Shown: positions 46,983 to 61,900 of the stretch, one piece after another
Position numbering within the stretch: the first letter of the stretch is position 1
Layout: each line of letters starts with the position of its first letter
From: Nematostella vectensis
Lineage: Eukaryota > Cnidaria > Anthozoa > Actiniaria > Edwardsiidae
Reading direction: 5' to 3'
DNA length: 64,000 nucleotides
NCBI RefSeq assembly: GCF_932526225.1
Contig: NC_064042.1
Span: 851,001-915,000, forward strand
Made by a program: the position numbers and the translations under genes
Notes under the pieces: generated by a model
Told to the model about the DNA's origin: nothing
Databases searched by the model: none
What the model saw: the letters and a program-made list of their open reading frames with translations, nothing else

Positions 46983-49900
46983 TCAAGGTCCAGCTATTGA
47001 GCTCCTTGACATCTTGCTAGTCCTTCTGGGTTTCGCCGGTTTCGAGGGCTTGCTAGTTTTAGCAGATTTGCCACCTCTAATTGGTTTTGCAGGTTTACTA
47101 ACCTGTTTCACAGGTTTACTCCGTTGTTTGACGTGCACTTGAGGCTGCGACTCGTAGCGCTTCGCTTTGGCCTGGTCCACTCTTGCAAGGGACCTCTTGA
47201 TGAAGTCCTGCTTCCGCTGAAGGAAGGCGGCTTGTAGAGGGATGCTGTGACTGTCTGGCGGCAAGGATAGGGTATCACTCTCAGTCTCCTCGCGCGTGTC
47301 ACGCGTTCCATCGCGCGCTTCAAGTGGTCCCTCATGAATCTGTGCGTCTTCGCGCGGGTAACGTGCTTCCTCACGCGGCGAGTGATGTATATTCTCCGCT
47401 TCCAAGCCCTTCATAGTAACAGAAGCTCCGCTTCTTGACAACATCTCACCTTGATCGCTGAATCTGCTTGACATGCTTGCCGAGTGGGCACTTTGTGATA
47501 GAAGGCTCCCATGATTTGATATGTCGGACGTATGGATGGAGCTTATCCTATCCTGCTCCTGAGACAACAGATTTGAAACACTATAGATAAAATCTACCTC
47601 AATAGGGGCTTCTACCAACAGTGTTCTATACTTGAATCACAAGACAAGTGATCTAGATAAAACTTAAAATGCGATGCCATAATTACTAAAGACGATGGAA
47701 ATAATGCAGTTATAAATTCTTCGAACAAAACAATCAAGTTTGTAAAGTATTTCGTACCTTGCTCCCGCCTGATTGTTCCTCGTCATTAACGGTCGTAAGT
47801 CTTTCGGAATTTTCAGATGATTCATGCCTGAAGTCGGACATGGAAACCTCGGACACAAGGCTACCGGAAATGAGCGAAGCGGTGTTACTGGGGCGATCTG
47901 AGGAGAGAAAAAATAACTTTGCTCGATTATGTTGGATATTGTACAGTAAATCCTAAAGTTCATAGGCTCGGGCACTTGAAGTTCACAGACGTTTCGAGGT
48001 TACTAGTTACGAGGACTACTAGTACATGGCGTTCTTTTCGATTTTCCTGTGGTGGATGATTTGACGTCACAGGAAACCCTTACCTCTCTTCTGTAGGCTG
48101 GCTATTCCCAGCCCCCTTTTGCATCAAGGCCAACCACAGGAACTCCGAAGAGAACGAAAGGGACTAGCCTGGCTTGCTACATCTTCATCAGTTAGGAGTG
48201 GCAATTTCCTGACGCATATATTTCACTTGAGAATCAAAAGCAACGTACCTGAAAGTTGTCGAGACGAGAGATCGTATTTACGATCATCGCTGCCAGTATC
48301 CAAATCAGCACCATAATCGCGGGTCTCGCTATACGCCGTACTTGCCGAATATCCTGGGATTGTAGAATGGTCTAAGTCGGCGGAATGCCCGGGACTGGTA
48401 GAAAACCGTGGGTTTTCAGCAGAACGACTTCCTGAATGCCCAGGGACGGCAAAATCACTCTCTGGATACCTTTGATCGGCAGACTGTCCTCGACTGATAA
48501 AATAGCGGGGGCTAGCTAAATGCCCGGGGCTAGCTTCATACCTGGGACTTCCTACATGCCCAGGGCTGGCTAAATGCCCGGGGCTAGATCGATCACCTGG
48601 TGTGGTAGACTGTGAAGCAGTTGATGGTGGGACATACAGCCACTCATGTTCCCCGGGGCTGAAGGCGGACTGTTCGCGCAAGACAGGACCAAGGAAATCA
48701 GAAGAAGAGTTTTCCAACTGCCATCTAGAGTCTTCCGCTAATGAGTTGTCTTGTGTATCATAGCGCATTGGGCTGGAGTGCTCTCTTGAGAATTTCGGAT
48801 GAAATGGGGTGGCTGACGGAGCAGGTCCCAAAGCGCTGATTGATGAGGCGCTAGCACGTACGGGGACATGACCTTCGTCTTGTTTGTCTTGCGGGTGTGG
48901 TCTACCATGAGACGTTACAGGTCCAATAGCACTGGATGATGACCCGCTTGCACGCACGGGGACATGCCATGTCCCTTGTTCGCCGCCAGTATATGCTTCG
49001 TCTTGTCTATCTTGCGCGTTTGGTCTATCATAAGATGGTACAGGCACAAAAACACTCGAGGACGAGGCATCTGCACGGGGAGGGAAACGCCAGTCGCCTT
49101 GGCCACCATTGGCCGTACTCGCGATGGGTGGCCAAAGACTTGTGGTGGAGCTCCCAGCGCGCATGGGGACTTGCCATACCCTTGGCGTCTTCCCAGGGTA
49201 ACTTAATTCTTGTCCAAAACCAGGTCTTCTCGAGAAATCCTCTTCACCTTGTGTCTCAGTCTCCACCCTAGCTCTCATAGTCTCCATTGGGGGCCAGGGA
49301 CTAGTAGTAGAGCTCCCAGCGCGCATAGGGACCTGCCAATCCCTTGGTGTTTTTTCGGTGAAGGGCAGATCTTGCCGAAAGTGGGAGTGCAGGAAGTCGA
49401 CAGAGCTTGTGCTCGCTTTTTGGGGGATAAACCACTGTTGTGTTTGAGGACTAGAGCTTGTACCGCTGCTTTGAGAGTCCGAATGAGGACCGGTAGAGAT
49501 CACGCGATTGTACACATCTCTGCCAGGCGAAAAAGGATCACTGTAGAAAGGCGTGGCTTGGTTGGGTGTTTCACTTGAGCGTTGAGACGTCCCAGATCGG
49601 GATGGAATGAACCAGCGCTGATCCTCCTCAGAAAAAACCCCAGGTTCGCCGATGCCAACCTGACTTGAAAAGCCTTCACTACTTTCCTCAGACACTAAAA
49701 TTTCATGAGAAATCTCCACGGCCCTGCTACCTTCTTGAATCCTAGACGAGGGGTCAATCGAACGACCAGTTGGGCCTGGTTCTTTGGTGTCGATGTTGGC
49801 ATGTTGGGGCGTGGCTCTGGAACATACTTCATCATGTTTAGACTGCCCAAGATAATTTGGTAAAGGACTGTAGACAGTGTCAGACGATGTTATAGTAGAG

Positions 49901-52900
49901 GACTGTGAATAGGTTAGGGCACTAGAGCTTGAACCTTGTGAATCAGTAATAACATTACGGACACTGATTCTAGTAATAGTAGAGTGTGTATCACCGGTAC
50001 TTGATCTTGCCTGCCATACAGGGGTTGGGACTTGTGCTCTGTTGGGATCTTTTGGGCTCATGTTGGTATCTTTGGTATGAGCATTCAGATCTAAACTTTG
50101 TCTATACCGTCCAAGGAAATCCCCAAGAGTATCAGGCGTGGACCTCCCACTGCTGCTGTTCTTGGTGTCAATAAACTGTTTTGGCAGGTCTACAAGGGAT
50201 TTAGTCGATGTTGAACTGTCTTTACCTCCTGCCTGTGGACTGTCCGTTTGGTGTAACCCCAACTCTCCAAGAGGACTGTCCATTCGTGGTACTCCTGACT
50301 CTGCCTGTGGACTAATGTATCCATGGCGCTCAATGATATTCTGGTAGTACCTCATGCGTCGTGTCTGTTTCTCTTGTCTTTGTCGGATCTCCGCCCTTTG
50401 TGCCTTGATCAATTTGCGCTCTTCCTCCCACTTTTTCCGGTACACGTCCAGATAACCAGGAGACTGACCAGTGCTAAGACCGGTCTCATTACTCACTGAG
50501 GGTCCACCAGGGCTAGGCCTGAGTACTGGATCTGCTCGCTTTGAAACCGCAACACCTTGCCTGACACTTGCCAGGACATCAGAAAGGTTTGTACTAGTGG
50601 GAGAGGTACGATCCCAGTTAAACTTCTGTACATTCGTAGGGACAAAAGAGGGTTGAAGATGGTCTACCATTTGAGGCGACTGCTCTTGAATGCGAACTCT
50701 GTCTGACTCTGTACTATGGCTATAAGAGCTCAAAGACTGAGAGAGCAGCTCCTCCTGATCTTGACCACTACTTCCCGACGACCTTGGCGACTGTAGCATC
50801 GGGGAGACAGCCAAAGTGTAACGGGCTGCAGAACTTGGAATCCAGGGTGTTGGCCCGGAGTACATACTGCTGGGTACGCTAGAAGCAATACTGGAAGAGG
50901 AACTAGCTGACACGACCTTCAAACCCCAACCAGGTTCCAAGGGAAAAGGGTACTCATAGCCTGGTTTTCTGGTGGAGCTGTTATCAGCAGAGGTGCCTGA
51001 TACTATCTGGAATCGTCCAGGTGATTGGGCACTTGAGGGCTGTTGCCCTGATGCAGAGCTTGGTGGACTTGAAGACGCCCCACTCTCTCCTTCATCAAGA
51101 CTTCTCCGGATATCACTTCGAGCGCCTGTAGACATACCACTAGTAGTGTCTGAAGGCTCCTCCTCAGTTTGCTCCAGCAATCTTAGAGACCCGGATTCCA
51201 GAGTACTAGTGTCGCTAGCCTGCCCCACCAGTGATCTAGAATGATCAGAAGGATATTGCGTAGAGGGGAAGTTCCCAGTTGATCGTTCCTGGGATGAAAT
51301 ATGCTTTGCATCGTGAGCTGGATAAACTTCCTCAACAGGGGCCACTGGTACCCCAGAGGACGTGTTCGGATCCTGCATTCGAGCTATCCTTGCATTAGAA
51401 GAGCGTTGATCTTCTGTAAAAGGACGTAACCTTTCATCGGGTAAGCTGTACTGATGTTGGGGTAGTGGCACACTTTCACTAGGAGCATCACACGCATGTT
51501 GGGTGGATAGTATTCCTGTACTAGATGTTGGGGTGGGCCCGTCTGGACCCCCAATCACCCCTTGTTGAGGTAGAAACCACCCTGTACCCCTGCCAGAGTC
51601 TTTCATAGAGCCGGTAACATCCATTAACTTGTTGTGGTATTCCTTCAACTGTTCCTCGAGCCTCTCTTGGATCAACTTCTGCTCTTGTAACTGCATTTTT
51701 AGCTTTTGCTGCTCCAGGAGATGCTGCTCTTGCGACAGAGCGGAGGTCGATACGGGCTACAAACAAATCAAGAAATCTTGGTTACGGCTTGCAGCAACGC
51801 CAACAAAGAGGGGTTGCGGACAAGAGGGTATCATACACGCTACGTATCCCATCATTAATAAGTTCAGAAATCAATAAGTAAGGGGGGTAATGAATTCAGT
51901 TAGTCACAGAACGCCATCACTAGCCGATTAATACAAATGTTATCTCCACGCGACTGACAGGACAACAGCATACCTGTTTGTCCTCGGTCTCATCAGTGGT
52001 TGGCGTGACAGCTCTTGCTTGCTTTGCCACCTCAAAAGGATGAAGCAATGCGCGCCCCTTATACGGCGAGGCTGCGTCATCTTGGTCTGTGATGTCCCGC
52101 GTCGAGGGGCCCTGAGGCCGGTCTAGCATTGCAGGGGCTGATGGGGTGTCATGAAGGGGTTCTTCTTCTTCTGCGAGCGGGGTTAGCACTTTTGCACTGA
52201 GAAAGATATCGAAAAATAAACATATCGGAAGAATGCTTTGCTATATTTTTAAAAACATTGTCTATCAATTGTCTATTAGCAGTGTTCTTATATATCATTA
52301 TATAGTGCTGGTATTTTTCAACGTTTTAACATGGTTTTCCCAGCATATAATGTGGCATCGCCTAACCTGCCTAATTCTGGCAACTTCTCCTATAAAAACC
52401 TTTATTTGTTTACCTCCTTTGTGCCTTTTTTCCAGCAGGTCTCGCAGCTGACATCTTTTGGTCGGCGATGTCTGATAGCACAATACAATAATTCATATCA
52501 ATACCGAAATTTGGACACGTGGAAATTTGTGTTAGGCTGTCATCTTTTCTATTATCTGCTTTGTATTTTCGCGTAATAAAAACTTCAGAGCGTAAATTGC
52601 CACTTTTAACGACTGTTCCTTGACAGATGTTACCCACAGGGGAGGGCAAGGAATGTTACCCACAGGGGAGGGCAAGGGCAGGTTTTTTGTTCGGCCTTCG
52701 TCATCACCGTTTGCGCAACTACGCGACCACCCCTGGACAAAGGATCGAAGTTCAAATTTATTCCGTCAGTATGCGTATTTGTTTACAAGCATTATTTGAT
52801 ATTTTTAAAAGTATTGAGAATTATTAACCCAACTGATAAACAGCGCGGTCTTCAGCCAGTTCAGTAGGAACGCGAATACAATAGCCTGACGTCATTGATC

Positions 52901-55900
52901 AAAACATTGAGGCCCAGTCTCCCTCGCTCTCAACCAAATTCACACCAGATTTCAAGATGGCAGATTAGAGAGCGTTTTGTCCATTCGACTCGATTCTGTT
53001 TATCGCAGAATTATGTAGGGCAACGAGCAAACGTGTTGACATTGTTTATTAGTTAAGCGATTTGAACAACTTATACGCACTACTACATTCCGAGACGATC
53101 GGATAAAGTATACTGGGGAGAAGTTGGAATCGTGCAAAGATTTGTCATATGGGACTAATTTAAGTTACCAGTAGAAGAGGTAACTACATGGAGTAACTTT
53201 GAACATTATTTGTTTTTTGGTTAGTATTTTGTATAGTGGATGGAACGGCAACTGCGATGAGGCTTTTGTTTAGGTTGTTTACTTCGCAAAGTCAACATGT
53301 GGTCCGAATTCGACCTCGATGGTAGTACTCTGCGATTTTCTGTTTTATTACATTGATGGAATTAGAGCCTTCACGATAAATTTGCTTGGTTCAGCATTTT
53401 ATTGGATATTTCGCTATCTAAAACCCATACAAGCGCTCAACCAAAACGAGAAAGGATTTGTGTTTTTATTGTTTACTCTACAAAATCAACACACTAAAGA
53501 GTAAATTTTGCTTTCTTGTTCTTTGTGTTGTCTTGAACCTGCAGATCAAATCAAACAGTGAAAGTCACATAGTTGGAATTCGCAAGACCCTTATATTTTA
53601 GTAGAGGCATATAAGATGTATCAATGATCAAATAAATAAAAGTTACAATTGTAATATTTCCTTGGTATCATCGACCGATCATCGTCGACCATTCCGATGC
53701 TCTGTCTTTGGCAATTCTTGGCACATTTTAACCCTTATAACACTTTTAGAACTATAAAAGGACTATAAGGACTATATTTCAAATTACACACACGATAGGT
53801 AAGGCGAAACACAGGCTTCATCTCACTTCATACAACTGCTCTGATAACTCTATCGCGTAGATGAATAACAGAGATGTTACTTCTCAGAGATGTGCACTTT
53901 TTACTAGAGATGTGCACCTCACGAAATTTGGCGAGGGCATAGATTATTCATCACACAACCGGGGAAAAATAGTCTCATCACTTAAAAAAATACATAAGCA
54001 AGCTAAAATCAAGGTCCAATATGTGTACCTACCACATTCCTCTTCCAATATGGCGGACAAGACACTCGGTGCGCTATCGTCGCACTTCGATAAATAGATA
54101 TTAATTTGAGAACTCTGGCCGTATTTCACGTCGATCTACTCCTCTAACCTTCTTCTAGCTTATGCAACAATCAGCTCCCGTATATAGAGCGCGGGCGCGA
54201 AAAAAAACCCCAGCTTTTCCGGCCTGCTGCAGTTTTCCAGTACGACTGATGCGTGACCTCGGTTAGACAATAGAAATGATTGCGTTACGCGTTCCTCCTG
54301 AACTGACTGAAGACCGCACTGATAAAAGGGCCGAAATGCTAACAAAAGATCCGTGAAATGTGACAAACTTTAGGCGCCCAAAAATCTAATCCAGTTTGTC
54401 AGGTTTGAAGCCGGCTGCAAATAAACATATTTCGTTAAGGAAGATTATTATTCTGAAGTTTTTACGTCGAGACTTCTTCTAGGGTGGCCGTGTAGTAATT
54501 GGAACAAACGGTAAAAAAGGCAATTTAAATACACACTTTTTATTAAATATTCTTGAATTCATAATAGGGGCGGACCACCGTGACTTTGTGTGCCCCTAGT
54601 GTGGCCACACAGTCTTCTTTATTGTGTGCCCCTAGTGTGGCCACACAGTCTTCTTTATTGTGTGTCCCTAGTGTGGCCACACAGTCTTCTTTATTGTGTG
54701 CCCCTAGTGTGGCCACACAGTCTTCTTTATTGTGTGCCCCTAGTGTGGCCACACATTCTTCTTTATTGTGTGCCCCTAGTGTGGCCACACAGTCTTCTTT
54801 ATTGTGTGCCCCTAGTGTGGCCACAGTCTTCTTTGTGTGCCCCTAGTGTGGCCACACAGTCTTCTTTATTGTGTGCCCCTAGTGTGGCCACACAGTCTTC
54901 TTTATTGTGTGCCCCTAGTGTGGCCACACAGTCTTCTTTATTGTGTGCCCCTAGTGTGGCCACACAGTCTTCTTTATTGTGTGCCCCTAGTGTGGCCACA
55001 CAGTCTTCTTTATTGTGCGCCCCTAGTGAGGCCACACAGTCTTCTTTATTGTGTGCCCCTAGTGTGGCCACACAGTCTTCTTTATTGTGTGCCCCTAGTG
55101 TGGCCACACAGTCTTCTTTATTGTGTGCCACTAGTGTGGCCACACGGTCTTCTTTATTGTGCGCCCCTAGTGAGGCCACACAGTCTTCTTTATTGACGAA
55201 TGGGAGTGTAACCATACGTACCTTCTTCTTCATCAGTTGTTTGCCGTCTCTTCCAATCGTCTCGCTGTTTTTGGATCCTTCCAAGAAGGCGTCGTACAGG
55301 GTCTGAAATAAACGTTGCACCTTATCATAAACCCAAGCCGTATAGTTGTGGCTACTATACCATTGAATGTCACTAACTGAACAAGGCTGGCCACGCAGCC
55401 ATTATATTATTCCGCTAAGTATCGAGTCGAACAAAGCATCCATTTTCATCGGCTAATTCAAGCGGGTAACAGAGATACAAATACCATCAATAAAGTATTT
55501 GTCTTTAATCGTAGGTGATTATCGTTATTTGATTTTAATCGTAGGTGATTATCGCTATTTGTCGTAGGTTATTATTGAAGTTTTCTTGCAAACATTTCCA
55601 AATGTAAAAAGCATAATAAAAGAGCATAATATAAAGCATAATAAAATAGTGTTTGATCGACACTCATTCGCCCATGACCACGCTCACCCTGCCGGGTAGG
55701 AATATCTTCTTTCTCCACAATGCTCTCCTCGTCTTCGCTTCTCGAGTCATCCCTCTCGCGGCTGTCTTCAACAGGTATCACAGTGACCTCTTGTGTCTTA
55801 GGCTAAAAATCCACCAGAAGAAAAAATGTACGTCACTCTACGTGTTGCATAGTATACATTATCGTATACTTAATGGTGTGGATCCCACCTAATCCACCTT

Positions 55901-58900
55901 TCCCATACTCCCCTCCACTACCTTACACTCATTTCTAGTTCTATAGCTTTACCATATCCCGTGGATCCCTTGCATACCCTCCCGTCCACTACCTTACACT
56001 CGTCCCTAGTTCTATAGCTTTCCCATGCCCCGTGGATCCTAATGGACTCAAACCCTTCCCAACCCTCCCTACCTTGGAGTTGTCCTGTAGGTCAACAACT
56101 ATCTCATGCGCCATGTTGGATCCCACAGGACACAACCCTTTCCCCCCCTACCTTGGAGTTGTCCTGTAGGTCAACAACTATCTCATGCGCCATGGTGGAT
56201 CCCTTTGGACTTTCAGATGACGCTGGAGGCTGCAAGGGGGAACTCTCTGCTCTCTCGAGTGCTATCGTCAAATCTCCTGTGTAACCTGAAAGAGGCCGTG
56301 TAGAAATATGTTACACCATAAATTGTTATAAAACAATTGGCGGGAGGTAAGTCCTGCATGTACAAAAACATGTGCTTTGGTTGAGCCTCTTTTGTTTTGT
56401 AAAGATCCATGTTGTATTGTCAGACTAAAGTACCTGTTTGTATCATGTACATGTCCTCGAAAGCTTGCTCCAAGTCTTTCTGCCGCTCTTCAGCGTCCTC
56501 CACGCGTTTATGAGGGGGCTGAAATATCCGTACCTACCAAAAGAATACAAAAGTGAAAAAACAGGTACACATCGTAGTCAGTGTTGGGGCAATACAGCCC
56601 ACTGATATAAGGTTGTTGCAGACAAAAGTACATAAGATTATGTGTAAAAATTACTACATAGCTTTATCGGGCTTGATAGACAGATACATTTCAATGTATG
56701 TTTCTGTGTCTCGAAGTCTTTTGATATTATTTTTTCAAGCAACTTGCAACACAATTTTGGTTGCATTCATTGGGAATATTGCAGAAACTTGTGTAAAAAT
56801 TGTAAAAATGTGTAAAAATTACTACATAGCTTTATCGGGCTTGATAGACAGATACATTTCAATGTATGTTTCTGTGTCTCGAAGTCTTTTGTTATTATTT
56901 TTTCAAGCAACTTGTAACACAATTTTGGTTGCATTCATTGGGAATATTGCAGAAACTTGAAAATCGCTGTAACAGGTTATTAGAAACTGCAGTTTTTAAT
57001 TGCACGTGAACTCTCCACAAATATTTTCAAATTCTTCCTTCCTTTGGGGATTCTTGATTGTTTTACATTCCTATTGGCTTCTATAGAATTCATTGTCAAG
57101 CGCAGGTCAATGAGATAGATTGCTTGTCAAATGCTTTATCATTGAAAAAAAAAAAAAAAAAAACGAATGCAAAGGTCAGAAGCTATTTAGTGGAATCGTT
57201 GGTCAGAGTTCGCAGTATAATGAAAACTGCAGGAAGACATTGACAGTATGGTCCACGCCGCTTGAGATAGCAAGGAGAGCTTATAACAAAAAGAGAAAGA
57301 GAAATAAAATATATATCTGCTGTAGAGTGAGCTGCATTAGAAAACACCCAAAGATTGTTCGAATTACCGGTATTCTCGCGACAGCCTCTTGTCTTCTCTG
57401 CCGGTCGAGCCGCTCAAGTCCGCTCAGCTCAGTCATCAATGCCTTGTGATCCTACCAGTATAGAAACACCACATGGAATAAAGAACAGCACAGTAAGTAA
57501 GGGTGTCATTGCCTTGTGATCCTACCAGTATAGAAACACCACATGGAATAAAGAACAGCACAGGGTGAGGGTGGAAAAGGATGGGGTGCAAAGGTGGGCG
57601 GAGAGAAAAGTGCCTCTCTTAAAGACGAAGTTGCTATTAGTTTTTAAGAAAAGACGGGGTGCAAAGGTGGATGGAGAAAAAAGAGTACCTCTCTTAAAGA
57701 CGAAGTGGCCATTTTTTAAGTTGCCAGTTTTTAAGAAAAGACAGGGAAATGCAGTAAAAGGCATAAAGTCATAATCCTTTACCAAGTCTTATCAAGTAGC
57801 ATCTTACCTCTGCTAGCTGGTGCTGGGCCAGAGCGTGTTTGTGCCTCAACCATGCTTTCTCTGTCTGCTCTGCTTGACTGCGCTTAGATGCCTAGATGGG
57901 TTATATAACAAATGGAAAATCGTGACTTAAGGGTTTGTCTTGAGGCATGACTGAAAGCGCAATCACCTCAATAACATTGTCGATGATTTCTCCCACTTCT
58001 TCTGCAGCCTCATTTGCATTGACCTGTGGATGAAACTCATATCATTCAACCTGAGGTTTAATGTGAAGGTAACATCCTGGTCTTTGTGGTCTTTGTGGTT
58101 CCTTGACACAACATTTAAGAATCTTACATGTCATCTCTTAATGGTATTTTGTTCACCTTAGGCTGCTGGCCTGTATTTAGGCCTGTAGTTAGGCTGCTGG
58201 CCTGTATGTCCCTACCTGGTCATTCCACTAAACTTTCTGCCTAACTCTAACAGGATGCTGGCCTGTATGCCCCTACCTGGTCATTCCATTATACTTTCTG
58301 CTTAACTCTACCAGGCTGCTGGCCTGTGTGTCCCTACCTGGTCATTCCATTATACTTTCTGCTTAACTCTACCAGGCTGCTGACCTGTACTGTATGTCCC
58401 TACCTGGTCATTCCATTATACTTTCTGCTTAACTCTACCAGGCTGCTGGCCTGTGTGTCCCTACCTGGTCATTCAGAGCTGGCTCTCTTGTAACTTGAAC
58501 CACTGGTTGCAAGTGGTAGTGAGTGGATTTGAAATGCTCTGCATTCTGTGGCTGTACCTTCTGTTCACCTGGGGAGATGGATTGATTTTTTTCCAAGTGC
58601 AGACAAGAAAGAGAAGAACAAATTGGTAAAGATGCATTTTTATTATTATAAAATTTGAAGTTTGTAGACACACCAAAGAGAACATATCTGCATATCTGCT
58701 CAAACAGATTCTAGATGCGTGTACTAACCATGTGTTAGCCTTGACAAGTCAAAGTTCTGAAATAAGGACAACACGAGTCAGAAATCAATGGCCATCTCTC
58801 AAATGGGCCCAGAAGTGCCTTCAAGTGGAGCATACCAGTATGGCATCCTTGGGCCTGGGAAGAGAAGCCATATGGGCTGCCCTTGCTCTTTCAGTTTCCA

Positions 58901-61900
58901 TTGCACGCATCCTAACAAGAGAAATTATTGTGTACAGCAGTGGATAGTAGCATATAAGATTTTTTTTTTAAAAGTCTGTGATGACAGGCAAATTTACAGC
59001 TGAAATAGGATAGTGATATTTAGAATTCAGCAACTAGAGGTCTATCGCATTCTGAATTGGTTGAGCTTCTAATGGTCTATTAGTGATAGACAGTGAGTAG
59101 CGATATGCTCAACGAGTTAGTGACAATTTTTTACAGACTTAGATAATGCTATCCCCCCCCCCCCGAAAAAAACAACAACAACAACAAAGGCAACATCGAT
59201 AAATTTACCATTTCATATTTTCAAGTTTTTCAAATTTCAGCTGGAAATTCCTGAGAGATGCTAGATGTATATAACATTTTTTTTTTGCAATAAGTTCACA
59301 TTTTGCTGTAGTCAAACAGTATTTTATGCTTCAGTTCAACAACACATGGCACTGAATTCAAAGTCAACTCGATGCAATAAATGCAAGCGGCCATTGTCCG
59401 GCACTAAATTCAATTAGAACAATAAGACCTCTCAGCAGGACTCTTGGACTATGCTTTGGAATATACCCTACAGCCTCATGGTCTGTTGAATCATAGTCCA
59501 ATCAGCCTCATGGTCTGTTGAATCATAGTCTAATCAGTCTCATGGTCTGTTGAATCATAGTCCAATAAGCCTCATGGTCTGTTGAATCATAGTCCAATCA
59601 GTCTCATGGTCTGTTGAATCATAGTCCAATCAGCCTCATGGTCTGTTGAATCATAGTCCAATCAGCCTCATGGTCTGTTGAATCATAGTCCAATCAGCCT
59701 CATGGTCTGTTGAATCATAGTCCAATCAGCCTCATGGTCTGTTGAATCATAGTCCAATCAGCCTCAAGGTCTGTTGAATCATAGTCCAATCAGCCTCATG
59801 GTCTGTTGAATCATAGTCCAATCAGCCTCAAGGTCTGTTGAATCATAGTCCAATCAGCCTCATGGTCTGTTGAATCATAGTCCAATCAGCCTCATGGTCT
59901 GTTGAATCATAGTCCAATCAGCCTCAAGGTCTGTTGAATCATAGTCCAATCAGCCTCATGGTCTGTTGAATCATAGTCCAATCAGCCTCAAGGTCTAATT
60001 GCTAGTACACTGAACAAAAAAGCTTGGGGAAATCATCTATTTGAACACCTTATTTATTACTATTAATCATTCTTGGAGAAATATTTTGTATAACTACTGA
60101 ATCCACAGTTCAATAACCAAACCCTGACATTCCTAATCCCTCTATACCGGCCCGTCTTCTAAAGGAGACTGCTCCGGAAATCACACCATCTCTGTGCAAG
60201 CTCTTCAACAAGTCTCTGAGCTTGGGGGCTATACCACAAGAGTGGAAGGAGGCAAACGTGGTGCCTGTGTTAAAGAAGGGCGAAGCAGAACTCACGGAAA
60301 ACTACAGACCGATTTCACTGTTGTCCCTGGTGTCAAAAGTCCTTTAAAGGTCTGTGCTTATTAGCTTCAGTGATGGACTAAGCTAGATGGTTAAGGCGTG
60401 TCAACACGGATTCCTCAAAGGAAAATCTTGCACATCCAACCTCATAGAAGTCCTAGACTTCTTAGGGGCTCAGTTGGACAATGGGGGGCAGGTTGATATG
60501 GTATATATGGACATGTCAAAAGCATTTGACAAAGTTTGTCACACACGTCTATTGCAAAAGTTGCGTGACTTTGGATTTGGTGGCAACCTGCTCCAGTGGT
60601 TCGCTTCTTATCTGACAGGTCGCCAACAGCGCGTAACTGTTCCAGGTGCTATATCCAAACCTCTGCCCATCTGCTCCGGCGTCTCACAAGGTTCCATCTT
60701 AGGGCCGGCTCTCTTCCTAATCTACGTGAATGACCTACCAGACGTAGTCAAGAGTAGCCACAAGAGTAGCCATGTTTGCGGACGACGCAAAGATCTACAA
60801 GCAGATCAAGACACCTGCTGACGCTGCATGTATTCAGTCAGACCTAGACCGTATGGACAACCGCCGCTGGACTTGTCTTCAACGAGACCAAGTGTAAAGC
60901 TCAAAGGTTTACAAGGAAGATGAAGCTGGTCGTGATGAACTACACTATAAAGACCAAAGTAGTTGAGGAAGTGAAGACAGAGCGTGATCTGGGGGTGCTC
61001 GTGTCAGACGACTTAACATGGAACAATCACGTCCACAGCCAAACATCTCGCGCAAATAGACTGATCGGCTACATAAGAAGGAACACAAGATTTTTAAAAA
61101 ACACAAATGTTAGGCGTCTTCTATACTTAACCTTAGTAAGACCGCTCTTGGGTTATGCCACCCAGGTGTGGGCCCCTCAGGCAATAGGCCTTATTCAAAA
61201 TATGGAGAGAACTCAGAGGCGTGCCACTAAGTACATAATGGGACTTTCATTTTTGACAGAAATATCATACAGCTCTAGGCTCAGATCTCTGCATCTTCTC
61301 CCTCTAATGTACTGGCACGAGTATCTGGACTTAGTATTCTTTTTTAAAATGACCAATGAACTTCTAAATCTAAATCCGTCACTTCTCCCTACTATACGTC
61401 GCACAAGGCAAACAAGATCCTCCCTAAACTGTGTAAAGTACATGAACCCAAGTGTAAAACTACAACATATCAGAAATCTTTTTTTACCCGTACAACTAGG
61501 ATATGGAACTCTCTCTCCAGTGAACTGAACTTGATTAACTGCTCTTCTTTAAGCTCTTTCAAATCTGCCATTCTAGACGACTACTTTGCCGCCTTAGATT
61601 TCTACGACGCGGAAGACCCGCGTACGTACAAAACTGTCTGTATTAAGTGTAATTCGTGCCGTAGTCTCGCTCGTCCTGCAACTTGTTGTAAATAGTCTTT
61701 TTACATCTTCTATCATCTGTTGTAATTATGTAGTTTTTAAAGGGTCCGCAGTAAATGGCCATGCTGTTGCGGCTACCCTGCTTATTGTGGCGAAGCTAAT
61801 AAAATAAATACTGGCCCCCGACAACAAAATGAAATTACTGTAGCCCCTATTATGCTGACCAACTGGATGCGCTTACCTCGCTTCTGCTTTGTCAAAGTCA

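Noticed and set aside
52414-52447. Candidate CEP295 exon (LRDLLEKRHKG)
   Set aside because: Phase 1 joins exons 55222-55302 and 51974-52188 directly, and inserting these 34 bases breaks the frame.
53861-54097. 78-codon plus-strand frame
   Set aside because: No recognisable motif beyond a weak VHLTKFG phrase; lies in a CEP295 intron on the opposite strand.
54590-55320. Repetitive proteins of 119-238 codons on both strands
   Set aside because: Openness follows from a repeat length divisible by three; no family, start context or splice support.
59470-59998. CRISPR-like 32-bp array
   Set aside because: No spacers; plain minisatellite.
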